NCBI GenBank assembly: GCA_947462815.1
Contig: CANHQR010000038.1
Coordinates: 1-35,842, forward strand
DNA length: 35,842 nucleotides
Direction: 5' to 3'
Source of the DNA: Pseudobdellovibrionaceae bacterium
GTDB taxonomy: Bacteria; Bdellovibrionota; Bdellovibrionia; Bdellovibrionales; JAMPXM01
Part shown: positions 15,496 through 23,906 of the stretch, piece by piece
How positions within the stretch are numbered: position 1 is the stretch's first letter
How the letters are laid out: each line of letters begins with the position of its first letter
Position numbers and translations under genes: made by a program
Notes under the pieces: generated by a model
Told to the model about the DNA's origin: nothing
What the model saw: only the letters and a program-made list of their open reading frames with translations
Databases searched by the model: none

Positions 15496-16689
15496 TCAAG
15501 ATTTGGACGCAGAGGGAGAAGGCTGGACATGCTCGCGATGTGAGCGCTCCCAGAGCCAGCCTTTCCATACGAAAAACGCGAGGCTCGAGAAGCCGACAAA
15601 CGCCATGGCGACGAGTGTCGCGTAATAGGCCCAGGGCACCTTGAGCTCGGGCATGTGTTCGAAGTTCATCCCGTAAATGCCGGCGATGAAGTTGAGCGGC
15701 AGAAACACGGTTGAGATCATCGTCAGGACCTTCATGATCCCGTTCATCTTTTGATTGTTCAGTGAGTGCCATGAGTCAAATAGCACGGACACCATTTCCA
15801 TGGAGAGTGAAAGCGAATCCACCACCTGGGCGACATGATCCGAAAGATCCTTCAGGAATAGCTTGGTGTTATCCTGAAACACACTCTGTTCGACCTGCAC
15901 TTTGTTGAGCAAATCGCGCACGGGGAAAATGGATTTTCGAAGCCAGAGAATCTCTCGCTTTAAGGCATAGATGCGATTGAGATGATCGGCGCGCGGCCCA
16001 CGGCGAAGTTCGTCTTCGAGCTTCTCGATCCGATCACCCAAGTGATCCACCACCTGAAGGTAGCCGTCGACGATGGCGTCGAGCAAAGTGTAGAGCAAGT
16101 AGTCCGCGCCGCGATGGCGAAGCTTGCCGGTTTGCGAGCGCAAGCGATCCCGAATGCGGGAAAAAGCGTCGCCGGGTCGCTCTTGAAAAGTCAGAAGGGT
16201 TTGGCCCTTCAAAATCAAACTCACATGTTCGCTGACCAGATGCGGCTCCTGGTCGAGGCCATCGAGGCTGGCCTCATGGGAGAGATAAATCATTTTCACC
16301 GCAAAAAAGAAGTAGCCGGGGTAGGACTCAAATTGCGGCCTGAGGCCACAGTTGACGACGTCCTCGGCGGTGAGGGGGTGGAGATCAAGGCTTGCGGCGA
16401 TTTGTCCGACCAGCTCGGTATCATGAACACCTTCAACGTCGAGCCAAAGCGTGTCGCCCGGAGCGCCTTTGATCAATTGCAGTTGTTCAGGATCAATATG
16501 CAGCCATTCGATGAGATTCTGAGAGTTGAAAATCAAAGCTGTAGCGAAGGCATCGAACTCTTGCGCAACACCCGAGTGAATGGGTGTGCCCGCAGGTTGA
16601 TGGAGCTTCTGCAAGTTGACCTTATCGATCATGCGACGCTTGGTGCGGGGGCGTTGCCGGCGCGGGGGGCGAATCGGAGTGTCGGACAT
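15496..16689 (-). CDS. corA: CorA-type magnesium/cobalt transport protein
   Basis: The protein has 397 residues from the ATG at 16689, which follows GAGGTG with seven-base spacing. The frame is open further up to 16845, but that extension looks like leader sequence. The large cytoplasmic domain (about residues 60-330) shows the CorA helical funnel, including ADYLLYTLLDAIVDGYL and the EKLEDEL helix. Two C-terminal membrane segments are separated by the signature loop GIYGMNFEHMPEL, whose GMN is the selectivity motif. The C-terminal end is basic, as in the family. The N-terminus is unusually rich in Arg, Lys and Pro (PPRRQRPRTKRR), a feature not needed for transport. The channel pentamer imports Mg2+, and possibly Co2+ or Ni2+. 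It is monocistronic, with its own terminator. Confidence 0.93.
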   Translation of the reverse strand: MSDTPIRPPRRQRPRTKRRMIDKVNLQKLHQPAGTPIHSGVAQEFDAFATALIFNSQNLIEWLHIDPEQLQLIKGAPGDTLWLDVEGVHDTELVGQIAASLDLHPLTAEDVVNCGLRPQFESYPGYFFFAVKMIYLSHEASLDGLDQEPHLVSEHVSLILKGQTLLTFQERPGDAFSRIRDRLRSQTGKLRHRGADYLLYTLLDAIVDGYLQVVDHLGDRIEKLEDELRRGPRADHLNRIYALKREILWLRKSIFPVRDLLNKVQVEQSVFQDNTKLFLKDLSDHVAQVVDSLSLSMEMVSVLFDSWHSLNNQKMNGIMKVLTMISTVFLPLNFIAGIYGMNFEHMPELKVPWAYYATLVAMAFVGFSSLAFFVWKGWLWERSHREHVQPSPSASKS

Positions 16690-16940
16690 CGGTGGCACCT
16701 CTGGCATTTGAAGTCGGGTAGAGCAACTTTTGTAAAGGCACCTCATGAGCTCAGGGTGCGATTCCTCATTGGAGAAGCCGGAGCCGAGCTTGTCAATTCG
16801 TTCGCGCCTCAGCTTGAGACGTCTCAGCCTGATCCACGATCTCATGGCCGATCCATTCCTCCAAGGTGATCCAGAACTTCACAAATCCCGCCGTTCGCGG
16901 CTCAAGCCGCGCCGCAGATTCAGCCGATAGGTAGAGGCAT

Positions 16941-17963
16941 ATGGGCGCACCTTCGATGAAGCGTAAAGAAGCGACGATAGAAATCATGGAGCAATTCAGC
17001 TCAGAACAAGTGCGTGAGCGCTTGGCGGGATGGTCCGCGCCGGCCCGCGCTGGTCAAAGCCAGCTCTACGCGCTTCTTGATCCCTTCTTTGACTCCTTCG
17101 CGTTTGAGCCCTCCGTCAAACTGGATTTGCGGGACACAGATCCGCAGTTCTTTGAGATGATCGCTTGGGAAAGGGTCACTTATGAGCCACCGCGGCTTGT
17201 GCGTGTTCCTCCAGAAGGCCTCTCGACACTTCTCGATGGTTTAAGCACAGAGCGCTGGGGCGTGTTTGTCGTCTCGCGCTTTGACCTCAAAGAATTGGCC
17301 GCACATTTTTCGCGCTTTGTGATTGCCCGAGGTCCGGATGGCAGTCCCTACTTTTTGCGCTTTCATGACGCTTCGGTGCTCGGCGTGTTGCTATCGACCT
17401 GGACGCCGGCGGATCGAGCGAAGTTCTTTGGTCCTTGTGATGCGTTTGGATTGACGGATCTCGCACAAGTCGAGGTGCGTCTGGTTGAATCACCCATGGG
17501 TCCGCGGCAACGTAAAGTGCCGGAGCCCGAGGCTTGTCTGTTGGATCTTTCGCGTGAGCAGCTGGAGACTTGCGGTCAGGCTATTGAGCGCGATCTGGTG
17601 CATGTGCTGCATTGGCATCTTCGCAATCACCACGCCAAAGTCGTTCAGCACATCGACCGCGACGTTTTGGAGCGCCGAATTCAAGTCGCGATTCACAAAG
17701 CCCGCCGCTATGGCTTTCAAACAGTTTCGGACTTAGCTGGATTTTCGGCTCTGATGTTTGAGCTGGCGCCTAATTTCGATGAGCATCCCACTTTCCTCAA
17801 AGTCCTCGCGGATCGCGAACTTCCCAGCGAAATGAAGCTGCGAAGACTTTCTCAAAGTATTTCCGAAAAAGACTGGCGCGAGGCTTCAGACCGTTACGAT
17901 CGAACTTTTTGGCTGAAAAACTCAGTGCCATCCGCCGCCTTAAGGCGCCGACGAAGCGGCTAG
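16941..17963 (+). CDS. DUF4123 domain protein (type VI secretion adaptor-like), orphan
   Basis: The product is 340 residues. The N-terminal half (about residues 38-190) fits DUF4123: QLYALLDPFFD at the start, PPRLVRVPPEG, the RWGVFVVSRFDLKELAAHFSRF helix region, and SPYFLRFHDASVLGVLL, equivalent to the family's 'RFyDPrvL'. The C-terminal half is helical (HARRYGFQ-like segments and FELAPNFDEHP), as in longer family members. Known DUF4123 proteins act as chaperones/adaptors that load effectors on VgrG spikes of type VI secretion. No vgrG, PAAR or effector gene is nearby, so either the partner is elsewhere or the protein does something else. The ATG at 16941 has AGAGG very close (three bases); ATGs at 16956 and 16986 are alternatives. 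A terminator overlaps its stop codon. Confidence 0.75.
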   Translation: MGAPSMKRKEATIEIMEQFSSEQVRERLAGWSAPARAGQSQLYALLDPFFDSFAFEPSVKLDLRDTDPQFFEMIAWERVTYEPPRLVRVPPEGLSTLLDGLSTERWGVFVVSRFDLKELAAHFSRFVIARGPDGSPYFLRFHDASVLGVLLSTWTPADRAKFFGPCDAFGLTDLAQVEVRLVESPMGPRQRKVPEPEACLLDLSREQLETCGQAIERDLVHVLHWHLRNHHAKVVQHIDRDVLERRIQVAIHKARRYGFQTVSDLAGFSALMFELAPNFDEHPTFLKVLADRELPSEMKLRRLSQSISEKDWREASDRYDRTFWLKNSVPSAALRRRRSG

Positions 17964-17979
17964 TTTCGCTTCGGGTTTT
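17952..17979 (+). terminator. Terminator overlapping the end of the DUF4123 gene
   Basis: CGAAGCG (17952-17958) pairs with CGCTTCG (17967-17973), an 8-base loop that contains the TAG stop codon, followed by GGTTTTT. A second possible stem (TTCGG/CCGAA around 17971-17985) may serve the convergent phaC gene. Confidence 0.65.
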
Positions 17980-17994
17980 TCCGAACCTGAGTCT

Positions 17995-19035
17995 TCAGTT
18001 CGTGGCCCAAATCTCTGGCCAAATTGTTTCTCGTGATCGACGCGAAAGCAAAGCGCCCAAATGGCCGCCGCGTGCGCGATGCAGGCGGATCTGGGTTTTG
18101 GGGAGAAGCGCTTCAATGGCGCTCGCGCAGGGCTCAGGCACAATGTGATCATCAAGACCAATCAAGGCGTGAACTTCCCCGTGGAGCTCGCGAATCCTTT
18201 GCCAGCTTCCATGGGCGTTGGTGCCCGCGAGGCTGCGCTCGCGATAAACTTTCTCAATAAGGTCCGCCATGAGCTCGCCGGGCACGCTCACTCCATCATT
18301 CGACCAAATTTCCATTTGCAGCCAAGCCTCGCGCTGCGCAGGGTCTGGCCAAGATTTGAGAATCTGCCGCCATCTTTGGAGTTGAGAAGCCGGTCGTAGA
18401 AGTTGGAAACTCGCCTGGAGAATCGGCCAGGGCAGGGTGTCCAGTTGTCGGCCGAGTTTGCGAAAGTCGAAACTCGGGTGTTTGGCCCATGCCTGCAGAA
18501 GTGTGTCGGGCTGGCCCTGTGTCGCGAAGGGATCGATCGGCGTGGTGAGCAAGGTCAGTCGTGCATGCGGAGCCCGCCGAGCGGCCGCGAGCAGGGCCAG
18601 AACACCTCCCAAGCAATGGCCGATTAGGTGGGGAGCGGCGTCGGGATGTCGTTGAACAAATCGACTTCCCGCATCCGCGGCCTGCCAAGCGGGAAGTAAG
18701 CGGTCTTCTAAGAAACTTTCCAGTCCCAAATCAAAATCATATTGGCCCGGAGTTCCCCAGTCGATGAGTTGAACTTCATAACCCCAGCCTAAGAGGGCGC
18801 GCAGTAAACTCCGTCCGCGCCCCAGATCGAGTACATAGGGGCGATTGATGAGCGAGGGCAAGATGATGACTCGTCCGCGCGGATCTTTGCTCCAAGAATC
18901 GTACTGACGAAGCTGGAGGTTGTGATGCCGGTGAATCACTCGATAAGGGGTTGCTTGAAGCAAATCTCGATGCCAGCGACCGAGAGCACCCCATTGCGGC
19001 GATGTGAGCGACTCAAAGAGGGAAACCGCACTCAT
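17995..19035 (-). CDS. phaC: Polyhydroxyalkanoate synthase, class III PhaC-like
   Basis: The 346-residue alpha/beta hydrolase-fold enzyme polymerises hydroxyacyl-CoA into storage polyester. The stretch ILPSLINRPYVLDL followed by GYEVQLIDWGTP is typical of class III PhaC. The lipase-like box is GHCLGG with the nucleophile C141; D296 (LDDHIVP) and H325 (RGGHLG) complete the triad at the expected spacings. The length (about 350) also fits class III rather than the roughly 600-residue class I enzymes. The frame is open to 19191, but the ATG at 19035 overlaps the stop of the upstream gene (ATGA), so I start there. Class III synthases normally need PhaE; the 114-residue partner upstream may take that role. 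No phaA or phaB is present in the window. Confidence 0.85.
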   Translation of the reverse strand: MSAVSLFESLTSPQWGALGRWHRDLLQATPYRVIHRHHNLQLRQYDSWSKDPRGRVIILPSLINRPYVLDLGRGRSLLRALLGWGYEVQLIDWGTPGQYDFDLGLESFLEDRLLPAWQAADAGSRFVQRHPDAAPHLIGHCLGGVLALLAAARRAPHARLTLLTTPIDPFATQGQPDTLLQAWAKHPSFDFRKLGRQLDTLPWPILQASFQLLRPASQLQRWRQILKSWPDPAQREAWLQMEIWSNDGVSVPGELMADLIEKVYRERSLAGTNAHGSWQRIRELHGEVHALIGLDDHIVPEPCASAIEALLPKTQIRLHRARGGHLGALLSRRSRETIWPEIWATN

Positions 19036-19376
19036 TCGTCGGGCTCTTGTTTTGTTGCCGAGTTTGAAGACGAAAAGGTCCAGGGGCGCCTTGCCCTTTT
19101 GTTCAAGGTCCACAGTTCCGAGGCCCAGAGGTCGACTGATCGATGCAGCAGGCGTGCGGCCAGCTCGATTCGCTCCGGACGCCTCGCCCAAGACTGCCAG
19201 AAATGATCGAGCTTTTCGGTGAGCGAGGCCTCAGGCGCTGCGACGGGAGAGGTCACCGGCGATCGCGGAGCGTGGGGCTTCGAATCCTTGGAGCGCTTGG
19301 AAAAGAGACGGTGCATCTCGAAAGTCTGGGCGATTTTGATCGACGACGTCCAAACCCAGTTTCGGAATTGGGGCAT
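19032..19376 (-). CDS. Small helical protein coupled to phaC
   Basis: The product is 114 residues and I do not recognise the family. The N-terminal third is basic and polar, followed by a Pro/Ala/Ser linker. A predicted amphipathic helical region comes next (LTEKLDHFWQSWARRPERIE onward, then LLHRSVDLWASELWTLN), rich in Trp. The last residues are Ser/Asn/Lys-rich. Its TGA overlaps the phaC ATG in ATGA, which strongly implies the two proteins are made together and may interact. It could be a short PhaE-like accessory subunit or a granule-targeting factor. PhaE proteins are about three times longer, so homology is not established. Confidence 0.7.
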   Translation of the reverse strand: MPQFRNWVWTSSIKIAQTFEMHRLFSKRSKDSKPHAPRSPVTSPVAAPEASLTEKLDHFWQSWARRPERIELAARLLHRSVDLWASELWTLNKRARRPWTFSSSNSATKQEPDE

Positions 19377-19455
19377 TTAGAGCCGCGGCTCTAAAAGTGC
19401 ATTTCAAATGGGGCGATCATTGCGTGCGGGGTTTTGTGTCGTGAGCATATCGGAA

Positions 19456-19474
19456 GGTCACGGCCTAAGTGACC
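19456..19474. promoter_or_regulatory. Inverted repeat in the phasin leader
   Basis: GGTCAC (19456-19461) and GTGACC (19469-19474) are perfect 6-base arms separated by 7 bases. They lie 20 bases before the phasin-like ATG, in the space divergent from the phaC pair. This could be an operator for a PHA regulator or an mRNA hairpin near the ribosome binding site. Confidence 0.45.
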
Positions 19475-19494
19475 GCCAACCAAGGAGTGAGGAC

Positions 19495-19776
19495 ATGGCT
19501 AACAAAGAATCAACGACCAAATCGGCATTCGACTTCACAGGCTTTCAGGCCTCGACATTTGAATCGGGAGCGCAGCTGCTTCGCGAGCTCACAGCTCAGC
19601 AGCTTCGCGTTCAGCAGGCGCTCGCGGAACAGACGTTGACGTTCGCACGTCAAGCGGTGACCACAGCTTCGGCTCAGGTCCAGGAAAATCTAAAGCTTCA
19701 GCAGGCTGTGATGCTGGCGGGCATCGGTATGGTCGATGATCTGCGAAAGTTCGCTCAGACTCACACGGCGAATTGA
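19495..19776 (+). CDS. Phasin-like granule-associated protein
   Basis: The protein has 93 residues from the ATG at 19495, preceded by AGGAGTGAGG. The frame is open upstream to 19408, but that part lacks a binding site. The sequence has no cysteine. From about residue 20 it is almost wholly helical and amphipathic, with many Gln, Ala and Leu residues (QLLRELTAQQLRVQQALAEQ and the TTASAQVQENLKLQQAVML segment). This is the character of phasins, the proteins that coat polyhydroxyalkanoate granules. Assignment rests mainly on composition, size and position divergent from phaC, since phasin families are poorly conserved. It might instead be a small coiled-coil protein unrelated to PHA. Confidence 0.7.
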   Translation: MANKESTTKSAFDFTGFQASTFESGAQLLRELTAQQLRVQQALAEQTLTFARQAVTTASAQVQENLKLQQAVMLAGIGMVDDLRKFAQTHTAN

Positions 19777-19811
19777 TTCGCCCCTAAGGGTTTAAGCTCA
19801 ATGCTGTTTGA

Positions 19812-19842
19812 CCTGAACGGCCGCTTCGCGCGGCCTGACAGG
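19812..19842 (+). terminator. Strong hairpin after the phasin-like gene
   Basis: GGCCGC (19819-19824) and GCGGCC (19830-19835) pair across a TTCGC loop. The outer arms CCTG (19812-19815) and CAGG (19839-19842) extend the stem. No T-run follows, so it may be a weak terminator or a 3'-end stabilising structure. Confidence 0.45.
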
Positions 19843-19910
19843 CTCTCTAAACCGTGCCCGGCGAGCGCTTCAACTTGCCAATCCAATTCTTGCGCGCATA
19901 GCATCTCGGC

Positions 19911-21440
19911 ATGACGATCTCCAAGATCAAGATTCGCGAAGAAATGCCCGAAGTGCGTTTTCCGGTCTCCGTTGGCTACGAGAACGTGCTTTGCCGTTTC
20001 AAGTGGGATTATCCGATCGTCAACCTGATGAGCGGACATATTCGCAATTGCTGCCGAGTTCCTAAGCAAGTGATCACTTCCGAGCAGCTGAAGACCTATG
20101 GTCAAGACGCCATCATGAATCTGCCCTATGAAAAAGAGCGGCGTCTGGAAAAGCTTCTCGGGATCACGCATATCGATTGTGAAAGCTGTGTCCGTCTCGA
20201 GCACAACGGGGCAACCAGTCCTCGCTCCGGTGCTTATGAATGGGCGCGAGACTATTATGTGAAGCGGGGATTGGGGCCGGGCACAGCCAAGCAGTTCGAC
20301 GAAATCGTTCAGCGCGAGCTCAAAGAGCTCACCATCGATTCACCCATTCTTCATAGTAATAACCCACAAATGTTGGAGATCGTTCTCGGCAATCATTGTA
20401 ATTTAAAATGCACTTACTGCTCGGTTCATTACTCCACGCAATGGGCGCAGGAGTTGATCAAGAACGGTGAAATGACCGAGGCGCAGTACAAGCGAGATTT
20501 CCCTGAGGCGCCGCCTGAGTTGGAGCCGGTGTTTTGGGAGTGGTTTTACGATATTGGACGTCACAAGGTTGAAACCATCAACATCTTGGGTGGTGAGCCA
20601 ACCTATGTTCCCAAGTTCTATGATCTGCTCGAAAAACTCATCGCCGCTTACAAGGATCTGGGGCCTGGGGATCGTCCTCGGCCAGAGCTCGGCGTGCTTT
20701 CCAATATGAATACGGCACTGCCGCAGATGCAAAAGCTGATGGACTTCATGCCGCGTTTAGCGGAGTACTTTTTGTTCCGCTTACAGCCGAGCATTGAGGC
20801 CTTGGGGCCACGGGCCGAATACATTCGCTTTGGTTTGAAATGGGAAGTGCTCGAGCGGAACGTCAACATGCTGCTCACGCACATGCAAAAGCAAGGTCTC
20901 AATCAAAACCAGTTTTCGATGGGGTTTCAGATTGCGATTAACACGTTCAGTATATCCAGTCTTCCGGATTTCATTCGTTGGGTTCAATCGCTAAACGAGA
21001 AGTACAACGTAGAGCTGGGACTCATGAAGAACGTCGTGAGTTTTCCTCGACATCACAATCCACTCATTCTAACTCCGGACTTCGCACGCTACGTGGGAGA
21101 GGCGATCGAGTTCATCAAACCACTCGAAGAAAAAAATGATCGCATCGCGCGAACGCAAAAGTGGTACGGCTCGTGGTGGAGTTATCGTGAGCATCTCTTG
21201 GAGGGTTTGTATCAGTCGATGGCGCGCGAAGAGCGGAGTGATTTTGATTTACAGTCGCGTGTGCACTTCTATGAGTTCGTGAAGCGAAACGATGCACGCC
21301 GCGGTTGCAACTTCCTTAAAACCTATCCCGAGTACCGCGACTTTTGGCGCGTTTGTGAGCGTGCCGCGGGTGTACCGCCCACGGCCGATCCGCGTGGAGC
21401 TTTGGAATGGATGCGAAAGCTCTGGGCCAAAAGTGAGTGA
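19911..21440 (+). CDS. Twitch-domain radical SAM protein
   Basis: This 509-residue protein carries a radical SAM 4Fe-4S cluster site, C163-x3-C167-x2-C170 in GNHCNLKCTYC. A GGE motif (NILGGEPTYVP) at about residue 226 binds the SAM amino group. Further cysteines lie in the N-terminal part (C28, the pair C47-C48, and C90-x2-C93 in HIDCESCVRL) and may hold a second site, as in the twitch/SPASM groups. The rest matches the 'twitch domain-containing radical SAM protein' type, seen in bacteria and some phages, whose substrates are unknown. The start ATG at 19911 has no strong ribosome binding site. No obvious peptide precursor or partner enzyme is adjacent; the downstream gene is an HD-GYP protein. 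Confidence 0.82.
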   Translation: MTISKIKIREEMPEVRFPVSVGYENVLCRFKWDYPIVNLMSGHIRNCCRVPKQVITSEQLKTYGQDAIMNLPYEKERRLEKLLGITHIDCESCVRLEHNGATSPRSGAYEWARDYYVKRGLGPGTAKQFDEIVQRELKELTIDSPILHSNNPQMLEIVLGNHCNLKCTYCSVHYSTQWAQELIKNGEMTEAQYKRDFPEAPPELEPVFWEWFYDIGRHKVETINILGGEPTYVPKFYDLLEKLIAAYKDLGPGDRPRPELGVLSNMNTALPQMQKLMDFMPRLAEYFLFRLQPSIEALGPRAEYIRFGLKWEVLERNVNMLLTHMQKQGLNQNQFSMGFQIAINTFSISSLPDFIRWVQSLNEKYNVELGLMKNVVSFPRHHNPLILTPDFARYVGEAIEFIKPLEEKNDRIARTQKWYGSWWSYREHLLEGLYQSMAREERSDFDLQSRVHFYEFVKRNDARRGCNFLKTYPEYRDFWRVCERAAGVPPTADPRGALEWMRKLWAKSE

Positions 21441-21571
21441 GACCTTTGTTTTTTTGAGGTGAGCGGCCGTGATTTCGTCTCAAAGTGAGACAAGCTGAGA
21501 TTTCCCAACGCTTATTTAACCTTTGGCAGCTTTCGACTCAGGTCATCAGACCGGATTTCCGAAAAGAAACT

Positions 21572-22237
21572 ATGGCTTACGACATTCCCGATTGGTCACT
21601 TGATGTCGCCAAAAGCATCATGACCATGGTGAAAGTCAAAGACCGGGAGACCTTTAATCATTGCGTGAGAGTGTCGCAATTGGCGCGGCATTTGGCGCAA
21701 TCGTCGGGGCTTTCTCGCGATGATGTCCGCGTTGTCGAATACGCCGGCCTCTTCCACGATATTGGCAAAGTCGGTGTTCCCGATGAGGTGCTCCTCAAAC
21801 CGGCCAAGCTCACTGATGAAGAGTATGAAGTCATGAAGTCGCATCCTGTAAAGTCCGTGGAGATCTTGCATCCTTTGCAGGCCGTGGAGTTCTTTGGGCT
21901 GACGATTCCCGGTGTGCGCCATCATCATGAGCGCTGGGACGGACGCGGTTACCCGCATGGTGTGATGAAAGAGCAGATCCCGCTTGCGAGCCGAATCATT
22001 CTCGTCGTCGACACCTACGATGCGATGACAGCTGACCGTCCGTATCGAAAGGGTTTGGCGCCAGAAGTGGCGTACAAAGAGCTGATGGATTTTGCGGGTC
22101 GACAGTTCGATCCGGATTTAGTGAAAATCTTTTTAGAGTCACACCCTTCAGCGCCAAGCGTGGAAGTCAAAAAGTCCGATGAAACCACCGCGCGCATTGT
22201 GGATTTCAACGGCCAGCGAATCAAAGCTGCCGCCTGA
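21572..22237 (+). CDS. HD-GYP domain protein, probable c-di-GMP phosphodiesterase
   Basis: The 221-residue stand-alone HD-GYP domain breaks down cyclic di-GMP. Motifs run in family order: HCVRVSQLARHLA, the HD pair in FHDIGKVGVPDEVLLKP, MKSHPVKSVEIL, HHHERWDGRGYPHG with the GYP triad, IPLASRIILVVDTYDAM and TADRPYRKG. All metal-binding His/Asp residues of active enzymes seem present. There is no receiver or sensory domain, so activity is probably controlled by expression or by a partner. A longer frame starts at a GTG at 21485, but the ATG at 21572 begins just before the domain and is preferred. It converges on the aldo/keto reductase gene with a 16-base gap. Confidence 0.9.
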   Translation: MAYDIPDWSLDVAKSIMTMVKVKDRETFNHCVRVSQLARHLAQSSGLSRDDVRVVEYAGLFHDIGKVGVPDEVLLKPAKLTDEEYEVMKSHPVKSVEILHPLQAVEFFGLTIPGVRHHHERWDGRGYPHGVMKEQIPLASRIILVVDTYDAMTADRPYRKGLAPEVAYKELMDFAGRQFDPDLVKIFLESHPSAPSVEVKKSDETTARIVDFNGQRIKAAA

Positions 22238-22253
22238 TTCGAGCTTCTCTCCA

Positions 22254-23774
22254 TCAGCTCCGGTGTCGCTGCAGCGACTGCATGAGCTCAAGAGCTTGTT
22301 CGGGAGTGAGTAAGCCTTTGGCTCTCATGACATCTTGCACGTAGCGAGGGCGTCGCATGCCGACCAGGACGCTATGCACTTGGCTGAGGCCCACGAGAGC
22401 CTCGACGGCCTTGAGCGCGAGGCTTTCAGCGCCTTTGAGTTGCGGAATCAAGGCATCGATCTGTTCCATGAAAACCTGAGACTTAGCATTGGCCATGACT
22501 TCCAAGTCCGCGGTGATCAGATCGAGGTAACGAGAAATCGCATGCTCATAGCGAGATCGCCATGCTTGCGCGGCCGCATCTTGAGGTAAGCGACTCAAGG
22601 CTTGTCGAATTGAAGGGTAGATCTTCATCAAGGCAAACTCGCGCCAAGACAGCACGTCGCCGAGCTCGGCGATCGGCTCGCGAAGTTCATGGCCCCAGCG
22701 AAGGCCCATGGGAATCGGCTTGGTGCGGATAGGAAGCTGGCGCTCGAGTTCTAAGACTTGGCCCAGCGTTGCATGGAGTTCGCCTTTGATCTCCACCCCA
22801 TTGTGTTCGGCAAAACGGGCGAGGCGTTGGACTCGGCCCTCGCGACGCGCATTGAACGGGCGATTCGTGAGAACTCCGAGATCGCGAGCGGCGGCCAATT
22901 CGAGAAGGGCTTGGCCATCTTGTTGGCGAAAGAGCAGGGGCTGAGCCTCGAAGAGATTCATGGGGAACTCGATGACGCGAAAGCCGTGCTCGGCTCCGCC
23001 AGCAGCCTCCGCCGCGGCCAGCAGCTTGGTGAGCGAAACATGTGAGCTTTGATTCTCCGGTTCGGGCAGTCCGTTGGAGGAAATGCCGTACCACCGAAGG
23101 CGTCCCGCTTGGCGCTGCGTTTCGAGATAAGCAAAAGCATTTTGCAGACGCTTGTAGAATGTCTTTCGTTCGTCGATGTTCTTTCGCGAAGCTTTGAAGA
23201 AGGTCTCGGGGTTGTGAATGAGCAGCACATCGAGGTGATCGAGTTTGAGGCGCTGCAACGTGTGTTCAAGAGAAACTTCCAAGAAGGCCGGAGAAATGCA
23301 GTGCCAGACATCGGCTGAGACTTCGACCAGATCTGGCCAAAGTTCGGCGCCTGATTTTTGCGCGGCCTTGGCTTGGGCCAAGAGCGAGCCTTGAATGAAT
23401 CCGGCCTTACTGATGACTACGATTTCGTCGCGTTGAAACTCATCGGAGCTTTGAAACAAATCTTGGAGGGCTTGGCCGATGAGTCGCTCACTGGATCCGT
23501 CGGTGTAGTTGGCGCTCGTGTCGATGACATTGATCCCGCTGCGCAGCGCTTGCAACAGAGCTTCGCGATGATCGGGCTCGTGCTCGTGCACGCGATAGGA
23601 ACCGAAACCGAGTCGAGAAACCCAAAGCCCGGTGCTGCCGAGTTTGGCGGGAGCGAGGCGCGACGCCAGGCCACCATTCGATTTCATTCGATCGTGGAAG
23701 CGCTTCGTTCCTGAGGGTGTGGCATGCGACAACATCTCCTGAACATTGTCGCGAGTTTTCACCCCATGAGACAA
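22254..23774 (-). CDS. Aldo/keto reductase with a long C-terminal extension
   Basis: The frame gives 506 residues, well above the usual 300-350. Residues about 40-330 form the (beta/alpha)8 aldo/keto reductase barrel, beginning KLGSTGLWVSRLGFGSYRV. The catalytic tetrad is visible: Asp and Tyr in DTSANYTDGSSE, Lys in VISKAGF, His in LLIHNPE. The family reduces carbonyls with NADPH; the substrate is unknown. After the barrel come about 170 extra residues, largely helical (HELREPIAEL and the AWRSRYEHAISRYLDL region). These return near the end to an AKR-like SQVHSVLVGMRRPRYVQDV segment that normally closes the barrel and contacts the cofactor, so the extra helices appear to be inserted before it. 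Start uncertain: TTG at 23774, or ATGs at 23735 or 23687, none with a good binding site. Confidence 0.85.
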   Translation of the reverse strand: MSHGVKTRDNVQEMLSHATPSGTKRFHDRMKSNGGLASRLAPAKLGSTGLWVSRLGFGSYRVHEHEPDHREALLQALRSGINVIDTSANYTDGSSERLIGQALQDLFQSSDEFQRDEIVVISKAGFIQGSLLAQAKAAQKSGAELWPDLVEVSADVWHCISPAFLEVSLEHTLQRLKLDHLDVLLIHNPETFFKASRKNIDERKTFYKRLQNAFAYLETQRQAGRLRWYGISSNGLPEPENQSSHVSLTKLLAAAEAAGGAEHGFRVIEFPMNLFEAQPLLFRQQDGQALLELAAARDLGVLTNRPFNARREGRVQRLARFAEHNGVEIKGELHATLGQVLELERQLPIRTKPIPMGLRWGHELREPIAELGDVLSWREFALMKIYPSIRQALSRLPQDAAAQAWRSRYEHAISRYLDLITADLEVMANAKSQVFMEQIDALIPQLKGAESLALKAVEALVGLSQVHSVLVGMRRPRYVQDVMRAKGLLTPEQALELMQSLQRHRS

Positions 23775-23906
23775 GTCAGGATCAACGCGGTAGCCTGAGG
23801 GCGAGGTCTAGGCAACCGGCCTCTCGAGTAGGGGGGGCGAAGGCAATACGGTCTCGCGGCCGATCTCGTTGCCAATCGGGTTGTTAAGCCCGAGAGCTTT
23901 TCGCAG

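Noticed and set aside
15113-15543. Plus-strand frame with a Glu/Ser repeat near 15113-15195
   Set aside because: The only start in the frame (TTG at 15220) is after the repeat, no binding site precedes it, and the 3' part is antisense to corA.
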